A stretch of 64,000 nt of DNA from Paenibacillus sp. YN15. GTDB lineage: Bacteria; Bacillota; Bacilli; Paenibacillales; NBRC-103111. The notes beneath the pieces were generated by a model that saw only the letters and a program-made list of their open reading frames with translations, did no database searches and was not told where the DNA came from. The stretch spans positions 255-64,254 of the forward strand of contig NZ_QMFA01000016.1 of assembly GCF_003285005.1 (NCBI RefSeq), read 5' to 3'. Positions 63,504-64,000 of this stretch are shown here, one piece after another. The position numbers and the translations under genes are program-made. Position 1 is the stretch's first letter. Each line of letters begins with the position of its first letter.

Positions 63504-64000
63504 TCACTTTCCTCCCTTAAACAGCATCCATAAACCAAGACTCATTTCTCCCGCTGTCATGGGTATAATAAACACAAATTCAAGGCTCCTCCTGATTCCT
63601 TCGTAATCCGCCAAAAAGAGCTCACATAGGTGAATGAGGAAGTAGCCGATTGAAGCGATCAGCAGTAAAATGCCGATCCATTTCGGCACGCTCCCTGATC
63701 GGAGAGCCAACATCCCGAGAATCAGCAGATGCCCGCTAAAAATAATTAGCCCAACAGACCAAATGGAGTCGAAGGCTTGCAAATGCAGCATGACTTGTGC
63801 GCCGAGTTGTGCAGGGCTAAACGTTGACAAATAAACCGTTCCGCTTGAAAGCAGCAGCACAAATAGTAAATTCATAATTGCTATTCCCAATATAGCTGCA
63901 TAAACAAGCCTTAACCATGCACCGAGCAGGGATAGATTTTTGTTTATTGGCTCAAAGAAGATATACAGCGACCAGGCGGCCACAATGTCGCTTATCAGGA
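63504..64000 (-). CDS. DUF4386 family membrane protein (partial)
   Basis: The C-terminal 165 or so residues of a multi-pass membrane protein; the coding frame runs off the right edge. At least four hydrophobic segments are visible, with W-S-L-Y-I-F-F-E-P-I-N-K and G-A-W-L-R-L-V-Y-A-A-I-L-G typical of DUF4386. Function unknown. Members are often beside Crp- or TetR-type regulators. Confidence 0.82.
   Translation of the reverse strand, partial: LISDIVAAWSLYIFFEPINKNLSLLGAWLRLVYAAILGIAIMNLLFVLLLSSGTVYLSTFSPAQLGAQVMLHLQAFDSIWSVGLIIFSGHLLILGMLALRSGSVPKWIGILLLIASIGYFLIHLCELFLADYEGIRRSLEFVFIIPMTAGEMSLGLWMLFKGGK

Noticed and set aside
1-64000. CRISPR array or cas genes
   Set aside because: No regularly spaced repeats and no Cas-like proteins were seen.

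Overview
The window looks like a Paenibacillus-type member of the Firmicutes (Paenibacillaceae). The evidence is the origin-proximal backbone order (rpsF-ssb-rpsR, yybS-gdpP-rplI-dnaB, purA, an M23 peptidase, walRKHIJ, an HtrA-like protease, yyzF, rlmH), GC-rich coding, strong AGGAGG ribosome sites with frequent TTG and GTG starts, and a carbohydrate locus built from an AraC regulator with a membrane sensor, LplB/YtcP-type permeases and a lipoprotein binding protein.

Layout. 1-830: end of a tRNA (probably Ser), a YjzC-like gene and a DUF4180 gene. 1.2-6.9 kb: a GntR regulator with a 26-bp palindrome over its own start site, then five tightly packed genes (amidohydrolase, Gfo/Idh/MocA dehydrogenase, ApnO-like protein, GH140 apiosidase-like protein, TIM-barrel protein). 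Together these read as a candidate pathway that frees and oxidatively breaks down the plant sugar D-apiose. 6.9-8.8 kb: rpsF-ssb-rpsR and an acetyltransferase. 8.8-11.5 kb, minus strand: a three-gene ABC exporter. 11.6-29.5 kb: conserved backbone (c-di-AMP hydrolysis, L9, replicative helicase, purA with PurBoxes, WalRK cell-wall regulon, HtrA, and rlmH preceded by five DnaA boxes).

29.5-42.75 kb is the most unusual part. The last codons of rlmH (GEPYHK-stop) reappear at 38441-38458, and 13-bp inverted repeats lie just inside both copies. Between them are a large serine recombinase, a small companion gene, a D5-type primase/helicase, an EcsC-family protein, a lipoprotein, an XRE regulator, three unknown small genes and a Doc-type toxin. 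This is the architecture of a staphylococcal cassette chromosome (SCC) at rlmH, but in a Paenibacillus-like genome. Two more copies of the same right-hand end (41790-41828 and 42715-42753) imply a tandem array: a second unit with a DUF2249 gene and a DEAD-box RNA helicase, and a unit of about 0.9 kb holding one lipoprotein gene.

42.8-48.7 kb is a worn accessory stretch: a group II intron with an internally deleted reverse transcriptase, a SleB-like cell-wall hydrolase, a second copy of the lipoprotein family, an IS630 transposase fused to the tail of a signal peptidase, and an ArsR regulator with an NADPH:quinone-type oxidoreductase that share an operator sequence.

48.9-62.8 kb is a polysaccharide-use locus: sensor/AraC regulator, two permeases, a binding lipoprotein, a secreted beta-helix/LVIVD protein broken by one extra G, and a 1307-residue protein with two fibronectin-III-like domains and no signal peptide. 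The window ends with a Crp-family regulator and a partial DUF4386 membrane protein.
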